Source of the DNA: Oceanibaculum indicum P24
GTDB lineage: Bacteria; Pseudomonadota; Alphaproteobacteria; Oceanibaculales; Oceanibaculaceae
Direction of reading: 5' to 3'
NCBI RefSeq assembly: GCF_000299935.1
Contig: NZ_AMRL01000026.1
Span: 1-51,191 of the forward strand
DNA: 51,191 nt
The stretch's first letter is position 1; the number at the start of each line of letters is the position of its first letter. This document shows, piece after piece, positions 41,243 through 50,682 of this stretch. The notes beneath the pieces are model-generated. The model saw only the letters and a list, made by a program, of their open reading frames with translations, was not told where the DNA came from and did not search any database. Both the position numbers and the translations under genes were made by a program.

Positions 41243-44011
41243 CTACTCCGCCGCTTCCAGATTGGTGCGTTCCACCCGCGCGGCGCAGAATTTCAGCTCC
41301 GGTATCTTGCCGAACGGGTCGAGCGCCGGGTTGGTCAGGAAATTGGCCGCCGCCTCCGCATAGCAGAACGGGATGAAGATCGTGCCGCTGGGCATGTCGG
41401 TGTCGGCGCGAGCCTTCAGCGCGATGGCGCCGCGCCGCGTGCGCACCCGGATCGTCTCGCCCGGCTCGATACCGGCTGCCACCAGATCGGCCGGCGACAG
41501 ATGGCAGAAAGGTTCCGGCTCGATGGCGTCCAGCACGGTCGCGCGCCGTGTCATGGCGCCGGTGTGCCAGTGTTCCAGCACCCGCCCGGTGGTCAGCACG
41601 AAGGGATAGTCTTTGTCCGGCATCTCGTCCGGCGGCAATATGTCGGCGGCGACGAAGCGTGCCTTGCCGCTCTCCGTCGGGAAGCCGTCGCCGAAGATCA
41701 CTTCCTGTCCTGGATCGTCCGCGCTGTCGCAGGGATAGGTGACGGAGCCCGCGCGCTCCAGCCGCTCCCAGCTGATGCCCCGGATCGAGGGCATCAGGCC
41801 GCGCATCTCCTCATAGGCCTCGCGCGGGTGGCTGTAGTGCCAGCGGAGGCCCAGCCGGTTGGCAATCTCCTGGATGATCCACCAGTCGGGCCGCGCATCG
41901 CCCGGTGCGTCGATGGCCTTGCGGCCAATCTGCACCTGCCGGTTGGTGTTGGTGAAGCTGCCATCCTTCTCCGGGAAGGCGGTCGCTGGCAGGATGACAT
42001 CGGCGAAGGCGGCGGTCTCGGTCAGGAAGATTTCCTGCACCACCAGATGGTCGAGCTTCGCCAGCGCTTCGCGCACATGGCTCTGGTCGGGGTCCGACAT
42101 GGCCGGATTCTCGCCCATGATGTACATGCCGCTTATGTCGCCGCGATGGGCGGCATTCATGATCTCGACCACGGTCAGTCCGGCATGCGGGGCAATATCA
42201 CGCCCCCAGGCGGCCTCGAAGCTGTCGCGGATTTCCGCATCCCCGACCGGGCGGTAATCCGGCAGGAACATCGGGATCAGCCCGGCGTCCGACGCGCCCT
42301 GCACATTGTTCTGGCCGCGCAGGGGATGCAGCCCGGTGCCGGGCCGCCCGACCTGCCCGGTCAGCAGCGCCAGCGCGATCAGGCAGCGCGCATTGTCGGT
42401 GCCATGGGTGTGCTGCGAGACGCCCATGCCCCAGAAGATCATCGCCGCCTTGGCCTGCGCGTACAGCCTGGCGACCTCGCGGATGGTGGCGGCGGGAATG
42501 CCGCACACGCCTTCCATGCGTTCCGGGGTGAAGGCGGTGGTGCGGGCCTTCAGCTCCTCGAAGCCCTCGGTAAAGCGCTCGATATAGGCGGGGTCGGTCA
42601 GCCCTTCCTCGATGATGGTGTGGATCATGCCGTTCAGCAGCGCCACATCGGTGCCGCCCCGGAATTGCAGATGCAGATGGGCGTGGCGCGTCAGCCCCTG
42701 GCCGCGCGGGTCCATGACCACCAGCTTCGCGCCGCGCTTGGCCGCGTTCTTGATGAAGGTCGCGGCGACCGGATGGTTCACCGTCGGCGTGGCGCCGATG
42801 ATGATGATGACGTCGGAATTAGCGCACTCGTAGAACGGCGCCGTCACCGCGCCGGAGCCGATGCCCTCCATCAGTGCGGCGACCGAGGAGGCGTGGCACA
42901 GCCGCGTGCAGTGATCGATATTGTTGGTGCCGAAGCCGGTGCGCACCAGCTTCTGGAACAGGTAGGCCTCCTCGTTCGAGCCCTTGGCCGAGCCGAAGCC
43001 GGCCAGCGCGTCAGGCCCGTGGGTGTCGCGAATCCGGGCGAGGCCGGTTGCCGCTACCTCCAGCGCTTCCTCCCAGCTTGCCTCGCGGAAATGCGTCAGC
43101 GGGTTGGCCGGATCGACATCCAGCGCGCGCGCCTTCGGGGCATCTTCCCGGCGAATCAGCGGTTTGGTAAGCCGTTCCGGCGAATGCACATAGTCGAAGC
43201 CATAGCGCCCCTTCACGCACAGCCTGTTGTGGTTGGCCGGCCCGTCGCGGCCCTTCACCGCCAGGATGCGGTTGTCCTCGATCTGGAAGGTCAGCTGGCA
43301 GCCGACACCGCAATAGGGGCACAGGCTGTCCACTTCGCGCTCCGGCTGCTTGCCGGGCAGGCCATCCTCCTTCAGCAGGCTGGCCGGCATCAGCGCGCCG
43401 GTCGGGCAGGCCTGCACGCATTCGCCGCAGGCCACGCAGGTGCTGTCGTCCATCGGATCGGCGAAATCGAACACGATCTCCGATTCGTGGCCGCGTCCGG
43501 CCATGCCGATCACATCGTTTACCTGCACCTCGCGGCAGGCGCGGACGCACAAATTGCACTGGATGCAGGCATCCAGATTGACGGCGATGGCGGGATGGCT
43601 GGAATCCGGCTTCGGGCGGGCGGGCCGTGCCGGGAAGCGGCTGTCCGCCACATCCATCGCCTGCGCCCAGTGCCAGAAGCTGCTGGCCGGATCATGCGCC
43701 TTTTCTTGCGCCGGCTGGTCGGCCAGCAGCAGCTCGAAGATCATCCGGCGCGACGCCTTCGCCCGCTCGGAGGCGGTCTTCACCTTCATGCCGACGGCGG
43801 GCTGACGGATGCAGGAGGCGGCCAGCGTGCGCTCGCCCTCGATCTCCACCATGCAGGCGCGGCAATTGCCGTCCGGCCGATAGCCGGGTGAGGGCTTGTG
43901 GCAGAGATGCGGAATCTCGGTGCCCAGCCGCTGCGCGGCCTGCCAGATCGTCTCGCCGGGAGCGGCCTCGACCTCGTGCCCGTCCAAGGTGAAGCGGATG
44001 GCGTCCGTCAT
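41243..44011 (-). CDS. NAD-linked formate dehydrogenase, catalytic alpha subunit (Fdh1/FdsA type)
   Basis: A 922-residue bis-MGD enzyme. N-terminal [2Fe-2S] uses Cys37, 50, 53 and 67. Two [4Fe-4S] motifs are Cys149/152/155/159 and Cys192/195/198/202. A further one beside the active site uses Cys231/234/238/265. Cys372-His373 in TRLCHASS is the metal ligand and catalytic pair, so it is the cysteine type, without selenocysteine. The usual H-x3-C-x2-C-x5-C cluster between the ferredoxin domain and residue 149 is absent; that region reads AHDPASSFWHWAQ. ATG at 44011 overlaps the beta-subunit stop (ATGA). The layout resembles the two-gene Fdh1 of Methylobacterium, which uses tungsten. Confidence 0.92.
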   Translation of the reverse strand: MTDAIRFTLDGHEVEAAPGETIWQAAQRLGTEIPHLCHKPSPGYRPDGNCRACMVEIEGERTLAASCIRQPAVGMKVKTASERAKASRRMIFELLLADQPAQEKAHDPASSFWHWAQAMDVADSRFPARPARPKPDSSHPAIAVNLDACIQCNLCVRACREVQVNDVIGMAGRGHESEIVFDFADPMDDSTCVACGECVQACPTGALMPASLLKEDGLPGKQPEREVDSLCPYCGVGCQLTFQIEDNRILAVKGRDGPANHNRLCVKGRYGFDYVHSPERLTKPLIRREDAPKARALDVDPANPLTHFREASWEEALEVAATGLARIRDTHGPDALAGFGSAKGSNEEAYLFQKLVRTGFGTNNIDHCTRLCHASSVAALMEGIGSGAVTAPFYECANSDVIIIIGATPTVNHPVAATFIKNAAKRGAKLVVMDPRGQGLTRHAHLHLQFRGGTDVALLNGMIHTIIEEGLTDPAYIERFTEGFEELKARTTAFTPERMEGVCGIPAATIREVARLYAQAKAAMIFWGMGVSQHTHGTDNARCLIALALLTGQVGRPGTGLHPLRGQNNVQGASDAGLIPMFLPDYRPVGDAEIRDSFEAAWGRDIAPHAGLTVVEIMNAAHRGDISGMYIMGENPAMSDPDQSHVREALAKLDHLVVQEIFLTETAAFADVILPATAFPEKDGSFTNTNRQVQIGRKAIDAPGDARPDWWIIQEIANRLGLRWHYSHPREAYEEMRGLMPSIRGISWERLERAGSVTYPCDSADDPGQEVIFGDGFPTESGKARFVAADILPPDEMPDKDYPFVLTTGRVLEHWHTGAMTRRATVLDAIEPEPFCHLSPADLVAAGIEPGETIRVRTRRGAIALKARADTDMPSGTIFIPFCYAEAAANFLTNPALDPFGKIPELKFCAARVERTNLEAAE

Positions 44012-45774
44012 GGCCTTTTCCCCGCAATGTCCTCCGGGAAGAATTTCAGCACGCTCATCATCGGGTTGGGGGCAGCCTGCCCCAGCCCGCAGATCGAGGC
44101 ATCGCGCATCGCCTGTGCCAGGTCGCCCAGCAGCGCCTCGTCCCATTGCCGCGCCGCCATGAGTGCCGCCGCCTTCTCGGTACCCAGCCGGCAGGGCGTG
44201 CACTGGCCGCAGCTTTCATGCGCGAAGAAGCGCATCAGGTTCAGCGCCGCGTCGGCCACATTGTCCTTGTCCGACAGGATGATGACGGCATGGCTGCCGA
44301 CGAAGCTGTCATGCTCGGCCAGCGTACCGAAATCGAGCGGGATGTCGGCAAGGCTCTCCGGCAGGATACCGCCAGAGGCGCCGCCCGGCAGATAGGCCCT
44401 GAAGCTGTGGCCCTCGGCCATGCCGCCACAGAATTCGTCGATCAGCTCGCGCGCGGTGATGCCGGCCGGCGCCAGCTTCACACCCGGTTCGCGCACCCGG
44501 CCGGAGACGGAGAAGGCACGGATGCCCTTGTGGCCGCGCCGCCCCAGCCCGGCGAACCACTCCGCCCCGTCCTGCAGAATGTCGCGCACCCAGAACAGCG
44601 TCTCGACATTGTTCACCAGCGTTGGCCGCCCGAAGATGCCCTTCTCCGCGACATAGGGCGGGCGGTGGCGGGGCAGGCCGCGCTTGCCCTCGATCGATTC
44701 GATCATCGCCGATTCTTCGCCGCAGATATAGGCGCCGGCGCCGCGCCGCAGATGGATGCGGATGTCGCCGGGAATGCCGGACTCCCGCAGATGATGCAGT
44801 TCCAGGGCGAGAGTGCCGCGCAGATGCGGATATTCGTCGCGCAGATAGAGATAGATATCCTCGCAGCCGGTGACGGTGGCCGCGATCAGCATGCCCTCGA
44901 ACAGCCGGTGCGGATCGCGCTCCATATAGAAGCGGTCCTTGAAGGTGCCGGGCTCGCCCTCGTCGGCGTTGATCGCCAGATATTTCGGGCCGGGCTGGCT
45001 GCGCACCAGCGCCCATTTCCGGTCGGTCGGGAAGCCGGCACCGCCCAGGCCGCGCAAGCCAGCCTCGCCGAGCTGGGCGATGATGTCCTCGGCACTCAGC
45101 CGGCCGTCGCGCAGATCGCGCAGCAGATCGTAGCCGCCGCCCTCGATATAGGCTGCCAGACTGTCATAGGGCACCGCCTCAGGCTGCGGGAAGGGACCGC
45201 CGGCACGCAGCATCTCCGCCGTGCAGCCGGTCAGCTGGATGCGGCCATAGGCGGCCACCGGCGCCTTGTCACAGGCGCCCATGCAGGGCGCGCGCAGGAC
45301 GCGCCGGCCGCGCGGCGGATCAGCCTCCAGATCGGCGATGATCGCCTCCGCGCCGTTCAGCCGGCAGCTCAGGCTGTCGCAGACCCGGATGGTCAGGCCC
45401 GGTGCCTCCTCGCCTTCCTTCACCACATCGAAATGGGCGTAGAAGGTGGCGACCTCATACACTTCCGCCATCGGCAGCCGCATCATATGGGCCAGCGCCG
45501 CCAGATGCCGGGCCGAGAGATGGCCGTAATGATCCTGGATGGCGTGCAGATGCTCGATCAGCAGGTCGCGGCTCTTCGGACGGTCCGCCAGCAGCCAGTC
45601 AAGTTCGACAATGGCCTTGGGGTCCACCTGCCGGCCCTTGGCGAAGGCACGGGCCCGGCGCTGGCCAGCCTCGCCATCACGGCCCGCGAGACGACCCATT
45701 TGCCGCCCCGGCCGATGGGCTACGGGGGCGATGGCTGCGTCGTCGCCTGACGGCTTCTGTCCGTCCTGCGGCAT
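44008..45774 (-). CDS. Formate dehydrogenase beta subunit, NuoE-NuoF fusion (diaphorase)
   Basis: A 588-residue flavoprotein passing electrons to NAD+. Residues ~50-210 are NuoE-like, with a thioredoxin-fold [2Fe-2S] site in VCDSLSCRLNG and APCMGACDKAP. The rest is NuoF-like: RGLGGAGFPTDRKW and AINADEGEPGTFKDR bind FMN and NADH, GAGAYICGEESAMIES follows, and ESCGQCTPCRLGT with SICGLGQ holds the [4Fe-4S] cluster. Three-gene fds operons keep the two parts separate, so fusion is a distinguishing trait. ATG at 45774 has GAGGGAGA upstream; a TTG at 45789 is rejected. It is first in the pair. No fdhD/fdsC chaperone gene is adjacent. Confidence 0.92.
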   Translation of the reverse strand: MPQDGQKPSGDDAAIAPVAHRPGRQMGRLAGRDGEAGQRRARAFAKGRQVDPKAIVELDWLLADRPKSRDLLIEHLHAIQDHYGHLSARHLAALAHMMRLPMAEVYEVATFYAHFDVVKEGEEAPGLTIRVCDSLSCRLNGAEAIIADLEADPPRGRRVLRAPCMGACDKAPVAAYGRIQLTGCTAEMLRAGGPFPQPEAVPYDSLAAYIEGGGYDLLRDLRDGRLSAEDIIAQLGEAGLRGLGGAGFPTDRKWALVRSQPGPKYLAINADEGEPGTFKDRFYMERDPHRLFEGMLIAATVTGCEDIYLYLRDEYPHLRGTLALELHHLRESGIPGDIRIHLRRGAGAYICGEESAMIESIEGKRGLPRHRPPYVAEKGIFGRPTLVNNVETLFWVRDILQDGAEWFAGLGRRGHKGIRAFSVSGRVREPGVKLAPAGITARELIDEFCGGMAEGHSFRAYLPGGASGGILPESLADIPLDFGTLAEHDSFVGSHAVIILSDKDNVADAALNLMRFFAHESCGQCTPCRLGTEKAAALMAARQWDEALLGDLAQAMRDASICGLGQAAPNPMMSVLKFFPEDIAGKRP

Positions 45775-45847
45775 GGCTTTCTCCCTCAATCTGTCCGGAC
45801 CTTATGTGTCCTCTGGTCCGTTTGCTGACTAGGCCTAGCGCGATCCG

Positions 45848-46063
45848 TCAGCTTTCGTCCAGCGGAACAAGGGCAATCACGTCGCCATTTATCAATTGTT
45901 TACCCACATGTTCGAAATTCACGGTGACACGGTTGCCGATCACGGACTGAACCTGGCCTATGCCCCAATCCTCTTCGGTGGGATGGTGCACAAGCATGCC
46001 GGGCGTCAGGATGGTCACGCCGCGATAGGGCGATGAGGGTGAGTAGCGTCGGTCGGACGTCAT
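45848..46063 (-). CDS. Small DUF3553-family protein
   Basis: A 71-residue protein with the DUF3553 core: LTPGMLVHHPTEEDWGIGQV followed by QSVIGNRVTVNFEHVGKQLI. This is a small beta-barrel reminiscent of the CarD/Tudor-like fold found at the ends of some DNA-repair helicases. Function is not established. The N-terminal 27 residues are polar and probably disordered. Starts at 46063 or 46096 are both possible, and neither has a clear ribosome site. It is divergent from chpT, with a 68-base gap, and lies 73 bases from the formate dehydrogenase start. Confidence 0.8.
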   Translation of the reverse strand: MTSDRRYSPSSPYRGVTILTPGMLVHHPTEEDWGIGQVQSVIGNRVTVNFEHVGKQLINGDVIALVPLDES

Positions 46064-46131
46064 GTCGGTTTCTAAGCCTCGCCTCGCCAATTGCATTCAG
46101 GGCGGGCAGGATAGAGCAAAAGGAGATGCGA

Positions 46132-46785
46132 ATGCAGATCGAGTCGCGGGTCATGGATCTTTTGATCTCCCGCCTGTGCCACGACCTCATCAGCCCGGCC
46201 GGCGCCATCGTCAACGGCATCGAGCTGGTCGAGGAGTTCGGCGGCGAAGATATGGCCGGAAACGACCTGTCGGGGGATGACATGACCGGCGAGGCGATGG
46301 CGCTGGTCGGCCGCAGCGCGCGCCAGCTGTCGGCCAAGCTCAGCCTGTTCCGCGTCGCCTTTGGCAGCTCCGGTGAGCGCGACAATTTCCCGGCCGAAGA
46401 ATGCCGCCGCCTGCTCGACGCCTATCTGCAGGAAGGCAAGGTGCGACCGGACTGGGCGCTGGACCGCCTGCCCGCCGGGCCGGGTGCTGCACGGCTGGTG
46501 CTGCTGCTGGCCATCATCGCCGCCGAATCCCTGCCGCGTGGCGGTGTGCTGCGGCTTGACGGTGGCGATGGTAATGCGGTGCTGCAGATTCGCGCTGCCG
46601 GCGCCGATGCCCGGCTGGAGGGTGGCACGGAAGCGGCGTTGCTGGCGGGCATGACCGGGGCCGCTGTGCCGGAAGACCTCGACCCCCGTGCGGCACCGGC
46701 CTATCTCGCCGGGTTGATCGCCGCGCGGCGTGGCGAGCAGATACGCATCGCCAAGGAAAACGGGGCAATCATCCTGACCGTGTAG
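46132..46785 (+). CDS. chpT: Histidine phosphotransferase ChpT
   Basis: A 217-residue phosphotransfer protein. The phosphorylatable histidine is His17 in SRLCHDLISPAGAIVNG, on a dimerisation helix pair like that of a histidine kinase; a degenerate HATPase-like domain follows (LVLLLAIIAAESLPRGG). In Caulobacter relatives ChpT passes phosphate from CckA to CtrA and CpdR. The start is decided by spacing: AGGAG at 46121-46125 abuts ATG 46126 but is six bases from ATG 46132. A 193-base gap separates it from cheA, so joint transcription is uncertain. Acidic repeats (EDMAGNDLSGDDMTGE) at ~40-60 are unusual. Confidence 0.9.
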   Translation: MQIESRVMDLLISRLCHDLISPAGAIVNGIELVEEFGGEDMAGNDLSGDDMTGEAMALVGRSARQLSAKLSLFRVAFGSSGERDNFPAEECRRLLDAYLQEGKVRPDWALDRLPAGPGAARLVLLLAIIAAESLPRGGVLRLDGGDGNAVLQIRAAGADARLEGGTEAALLAGMTGAAVPEDLDPRAAPAYLAGLIAARRGEQIRIAKENGAIILTV

Positions 46786-46978
46786 CTGTGCGAATCGGCC
46801 CGGAAAAGGCTGGTCAGGCCTCGATTTGCAATTATGTACGATTTTACGAAAAAATATTTTGCCACGTTTACTAAGTTTTAAAGGTCCTGTTTCAGTATGC
46901 CTTCATTGGTTAATATGGCCGTGGCGAAATCGTCGCTGACGGCGCTCTCGCGGCTACATGACGTAAGGACGGTCTAGC
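46786..46978 (+). promoter_or_regulatory. AT-rich leader region of the che operon
   Basis: This 193-base gap is unusually AT-rich between ~46825 and 46920 (for example a run of A's then TATTTT near 46850), unlike the surrounding genes. No promoter pair stands out. The ribosome site AAGGACGG lies about 8-13 bases before the cheA ATG. It probably contains the operon promoter. Confidence 0.4.
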
Positions 46979-49720
46979 ATGGATGATCTGCTCAACGAAT
47001 TCCTGACGGAGACGGTCGAGAATCTGGGGACGCTGGACGTTGAGCTGGTGCGCCTGGAGCAGAACCCGAACGATCCGGAACTGCTCAGCAACATCTTCCG
47101 CATCGTTCACACCATCAAGGGCACCTGCGGGTTCCTAGGGCTGCCGCGACTGGAAGCGGTCGCGCATGCCTCCGAAAACGTGCTGGGCCGGTTCCGCGAT
47201 GGCGAGCTGGAAGTGACGCCGCAGGCGGTGACGCTGATCCTGGCCTCGCTCGACCGGATCAAGATGATCATCCAGGTGCTGGAGGAGACCGAGGCCGAGC
47301 CGGAAGGCGAGGACAGCGATCTGATCGCCGCCCTGGACGCGATGGCCGCCGGCGAGACCACCGTTACCATAGAGACGGCTGCCGCTGCCGCCGCGCCTGC
47401 CGAGGAGCCAGTGATGGCCGCCGAGGAAGAGGCTGCCGCGATGGGCGGCAATGAAGGCGAGGTCGGCACGCGCCCGGGCGAGGTGTCGCTGGACGAGTTG
47501 GAGGCGGTGTTCCTGGCGACCCCTGGGCCGGAAGACATGGCGCCGTCGCAGCCTGAGGAAGAAGAGGAAGAGGAGCCTGTCGCCGCCGCCGTGCCGAGCA
47601 AGCCGGCTGCCGTTCCGGCTGCCAGCAAGCCCGCGACCGAGGTCGCGCGGAGTGCCGACGAGAGCAAGGAATCCTCGGTCGCGAACCAGACCATCCGCGT
47701 CTCGGTCGAGCTGCTGGAGAACCTGATGACCATGGTCAGCGAGCTGGTGCTGACCCGCAACCAGCTGCTGCAGATCATGCGGCGCTACAAGGATTCGGAA
47801 TTCACCGTGCCGCTGCAGCGCCTGTCGCAGGTGACGTCGGAGCTGCAGGACGGTGTCATGAAGACCCGCATGCAGCCCATCGGCAATGCCTGGGCGAAGC
47901 TGCCGCGCATCGTGCGCGACCTGTCGCACGAACTGAACAAGAAGATCGATCTGCGCATGCTGGGCGCCGATACCGAGCTTGACCGCCAGGTGCTGGAGCT
48001 GATCAAGGATCCGCTCACCCACATGGTGCGCAACTCGGCCGATCACGGCATCGAGTCGATTGCCGACCGCCTGGCGGCCGGCAAGCCGGAAACCGGCGTT
48101 ATCACGCTGAACGCCTATCATGAGGGCGGCCACATCATCATCAAGATCAACGATGATGGGCGCGGCCTGAACATCGAGAAGATCAAGCAGAAGGTGCTGC
48201 AGAACGGGCTGGCCAGCGAGGCCGACCTGGAGGGCATGACCACCCAGCAGATCCAGCAGTTTATCTTCAAGGCCGGCTTCTCGACGGCGGCGCAGGTAAC
48301 CTCCGTGTCCGGCCGCGGCGTCGGCATGGATGTGGTGCGCACCAACATCGAGAAGATCGGCGGCACCATCGAGCTCAACAGCCAGGAAGGCAAGGGCTCG
48401 ACCTTCATGATCAAGATCCCGCTGACGCTGGCCATCGTCTCCGCGCTGGTCGTGGAATGCCGGGGCGAGCGTTTCGCGATCCCGCAGATCAGCGTGGTCG
48501 AGCTGGTGCGCGCCTCGAACAATTCCGAGCATCAGATCGAGATGCTGAACGACGTGCCGGTGCTGCGCCTGCGCGACCGCCTGCTGCCGCTGGTGTCGCT
48601 GGCGAAGATGCTGGACATGGACGCGGTGGAGACGGACGGCGAGCGCGACAGCTTTATCGTCGTCACCCAGGTCGGTACCTATACCTTCGGCATCATCGTC
48701 GACCGCGTGTTCGACACCGAGGAAATCGTGGTGAAGCCGGTGGCGCCGATCCTGCGCTCCATCTCGCTGTTCTCCGGCAACACCATCCTGGGCGATGGCA
48801 GTGTCATCATGATCCTCGATCCCAACGGCATCGCCGCCGCGACCGGCGAGATCGGCGTCACCCTGGACGACAAACGCAACGAGACCCTGGCCATCGATTC
48901 CAGCGCCTCGCGCGCCCGGACCTCGCTGCTGGTGTTCCGTGCCGGCGACGAAAGCCCGAAGGCGGTGCCGCTGGCCCTGGTGGCACGCCTGGAGGAGATC
49001 GACTGCTCCAAGGTCGAATGGTCGGATGGCCGTCCGGTGGTGCAGTATCGCGGCCGCCTGATGCCGCTGGTCCCGATCTTCGACGGCTACCAGGTGAAGT
49101 CCGAGGGCACCCAGCCGGTGCTGGTGTTCGCCGAGAAGGAGCGGGCGATGGGCCTGATGGTCGACGAGATCGTCGATATCATCGAGGACCGTATCGAGAT
49201 CAACATGAAGACGGAGCGGCGCGGCCTGATGGGCAGCGCCATCATCGGCGGCAAGGCGACCGAGGTCATCGACGCCGGCCACTACCTGTCGCAGGCCTTC
49301 GCCGACTGGTTCGATGCCGATGCCACGCTGCCGGAGGAAAAGAAGGACCTGACCGGCAAGCGCGTGCTGCTGGTCGATGACAGCCCGTTCTTCCGCAACC
49401 TGCTGACGCCGCTGCTGACCGTGGCGGGCTATGAGGTCACGGCGGCGGAAAATGCCAGCACGGCCCTGTCCTATTGCGAGGAAGGCCGCGACTTCGATGT
49501 CATCGTCAGCGACATCGAGATGCCGGGCATGAGCGGCTTCGACTTCGCCAAGGCGGTGCGTGAGAGCCGCTGGCAGGACGTGCCGATGGTGGCGCTGTCC
49601 TCGCACACCAGCCCGCGCGACCTCGACCGTGGCCGTGAGGCCGGCTTCAACGATTATGTCGCGAAAGACGACCGCGACGCTCTGCTGCAAACCCTGTCGC
49701 AGACCATCGGGATCATGTGA
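46979..49720 (+). CDS. cheA: Hybrid chemotaxis histidine kinase CheA with C-terminal receiver
   Basis: A 913-residue kinase. The HPt domain (1-105) has His44 in IVHTIKGTCGFLG. A ~130-residue Ala/Glu/Pro-rich linker follows and no P2 domain is recognisable. Dimerisation begins at ~238 (IRVSVELLENLMTMVSELVL); ATPase boxes are HMVRNSADHGIES (N box), INDDGRGLN and SGRGVGMDVVRT. Two CheW-like domains follow (~480-635 and ~645-770), then a receiver (~790-910) with VLLVDDSPFFRN and phosphoacceptor in VSDIEMPGM. The order fits CheA hybrids of Rhodospirillales and Azospirillum-like che1 operons. It leads the cheA-cheW-cheY-cheB run with 8 bases to cheW. Confidence 0.95.
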   Translation: MDDLLNEFLTETVENLGTLDVELVRLEQNPNDPELLSNIFRIVHTIKGTCGFLGLPRLEAVAHASENVLGRFRDGELEVTPQAVTLILASLDRIKMIIQVLEETEAEPEGEDSDLIAALDAMAAGETTVTIETAAAAAAPAEEPVMAAEEEAAAMGGNEGEVGTRPGEVSLDELEAVFLATPGPEDMAPSQPEEEEEEEPVAAAVPSKPAAVPAASKPATEVARSADESKESSVANQTIRVSVELLENLMTMVSELVLTRNQLLQIMRRYKDSEFTVPLQRLSQVTSELQDGVMKTRMQPIGNAWAKLPRIVRDLSHELNKKIDLRMLGADTELDRQVLELIKDPLTHMVRNSADHGIESIADRLAAGKPETGVITLNAYHEGGHIIIKINDDGRGLNIEKIKQKVLQNGLASEADLEGMTTQQIQQFIFKAGFSTAAQVTSVSGRGVGMDVVRTNIEKIGGTIELNSQEGKGSTFMIKIPLTLAIVSALVVECRGERFAIPQISVVELVRASNNSEHQIEMLNDVPVLRLRDRLLPLVSLAKMLDMDAVETDGERDSFIVVTQVGTYTFGIIVDRVFDTEEIVVKPVAPILRSISLFSGNTILGDGSVIMILDPNGIAAATGEIGVTLDDKRNETLAIDSSASRARTSLLVFRAGDESPKAVPLALVARLEEIDCSKVEWSDGRPVVQYRGRLMPLVPIFDGYQVKSEGTQPVLVFAEKERAMGLMVDEIVDIIEDRIEINMKTERRGLMGSAIIGGKATEVIDAGHYLSQAFADWFDADATLPEEKKDLTGKRVLLVDDSPFFRNLLTPLLTVAGYEVTAAENASTALSYCEEGRDFDVIVSDIEMPGMSGFDFAKAVRESRWQDVPMVALSSHTSPRDLDRGREAGFNDYVAKDDRDALLQTLSQTIGIM

Positions 49721-49728
49721 GGTAGAAG

Positions 49729-50220
49729 ATGGCAAACGATCTTGTAACCCGTCAGTCCACTGAGGTCCTCGACCCGGCAGCGGAACTGACCCGGCAATAT
49801 GTTACTGTCTTCGTCGCCGAGCAGATGTTCGGTTTCCCGGTGCTCGTCGTGCACGATGTGCTGGGGCCGCAGCGGATCACCCGCATCCCGCTGGCGCCGC
49901 CGGAGATTGCCGGTTCGCTGAACCTGCGCGGCCGCATTGTGACCGCGGTCGACATGCGCCGCCGTCTCGGCCTGCCGCCGGTGTCGGATAGCAAGGGAAT
50001 GAGCGTCGTTGTCGAAAGCCATGGCGAGCTCTATAGCCTGATGGTCGATCAGGTGGGCGAGGTGCTGAACCTCTCCAACCAGGCGTTCGAGCATAATCCG
50101 CCGACGCTGGAGCCGCGCTGGCGCGAGGTGTCGAGCGGTATTTCCCGGCTCGACAAGAAGCTGCTGGTGCTGATCGACGTCGACCGGCTGCTCGACTTCT
50201 CGCGCGCCCAGGCCGCCTGA
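49729..50220 (+). CDS. cheW: Chemotaxis coupling protein CheW
   Basis: A 163-residue single-domain CheW that links chemoreceptors to CheA at the inner membrane. Typical parts are YVTVFVAEQMFGFPVLVVHD, ITRIPLAPPEIAGSLNLRGRI, VTAVDMRRRLGLPPV, SLMVDQVGEVLNL and a final SGISRLDKKLLVLIDVDRLL. N-terminal ~20 residues are polar. ATG at 49729 follows the cheA stop by eight bases, with GAGGTAG upstream, overlapping the cheA stop region. The next gene is cheY after 96 bases. Confidence 0.96.
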   Translation: MANDLVTRQSTEVLDPAAELTRQYVTVFVAEQMFGFPVLVVHDVLGPQRITRIPLAPPEIAGSLNLRGRIVTAVDMRRRLGLPPVSDSKGMSVVVESHGELYSLMVDQVGEVLNLSNQAFEHNPPTLEPRWREVSSGISRLDKKLLVLIDVDRLLDFSRAQAA

Positions 50221-50316
50221 GGCCGGGCATGACGACAGGAAGGGGCCGTCGCCACCAGGGCGGTTCCTTTCTCTTGCAAATCAAAGACGCCAAGCCGAGG
50301 CAATAGAAGCGGTCCC

Positions 50317-50682
50317 ATGAAATCCTGTCTGATAGTCGATGATTCCCGCGTGGTTCGCATGGTTGCCCGGAAAATCCTGGAGCAGCTTTCCTTCGCGACG
50401 TCCGAGGCAGCCGATGGGCAGCAGGCCGTGGAGGCGTGCAAGCAGAATATGCCCGACGCGGTGTTGCTTGACTGGAACATGCCGGTGATGAACGGGATCG
50501 AGTTTCTGAGGGCCTTGCGCGCTATGGAAGGCGGCGACAAGCCGGTGGTCGTGTTCTGCACCACCGAAAACGAAATGTCGCGCATTCAGGAAGCCCTGAT
50601 GGCAGGCGCCAACGAGTACATCATGAAGCCTTTCGACGGCGAGATCATCCAGTCGAAGTTCCAGCAAGTGGGGCTGATCTGA
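50317..50682 (+). CDS. cheY: Chemotaxis response regulator CheY
   Basis: A 121-residue single receiver domain. The acidic pocket is Asp8-Asp9, the phosphorylated residue is Asp52 in LLDWNMPVMNG, the conserved Thr82/Thr83 and Lys104 (EYIMKPF) complete the switch, and Tyr101 fits the aromatic position. CheA transfers phosphate to Asp52 and CheY then binds the flagellar motor. It ends with TGATG, sharing one base with the cheB start. The 96-base gap after cheW includes a weak hairpin with a pyrimidine tract (about 50240-50278) that might modulate read-through. Confidence 0.95.
   Translation: MKSCLIVDDSRVVRMVARKILEQLSFATSEAADGQQAVEACKQNMPDAVLLDWNMPVMNGIEFLRALRAMEGGDKPVVVFCTTENEMSRIQEALMAGANEYIMKPFDGEIIQSKFQQVGLI

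Noticed and set aside
41243-44011. Selenocysteine codon in formate dehydrogenase
   Set aside because: The active-site position is a cysteine codon (TRLCHASS), with no in-frame TGA.
47135-49735. 866-residue open frame on - opposite cheA
   Set aside because: Antisense shadow rich in His/Arg/Gln; cheA on + is unambiguous.
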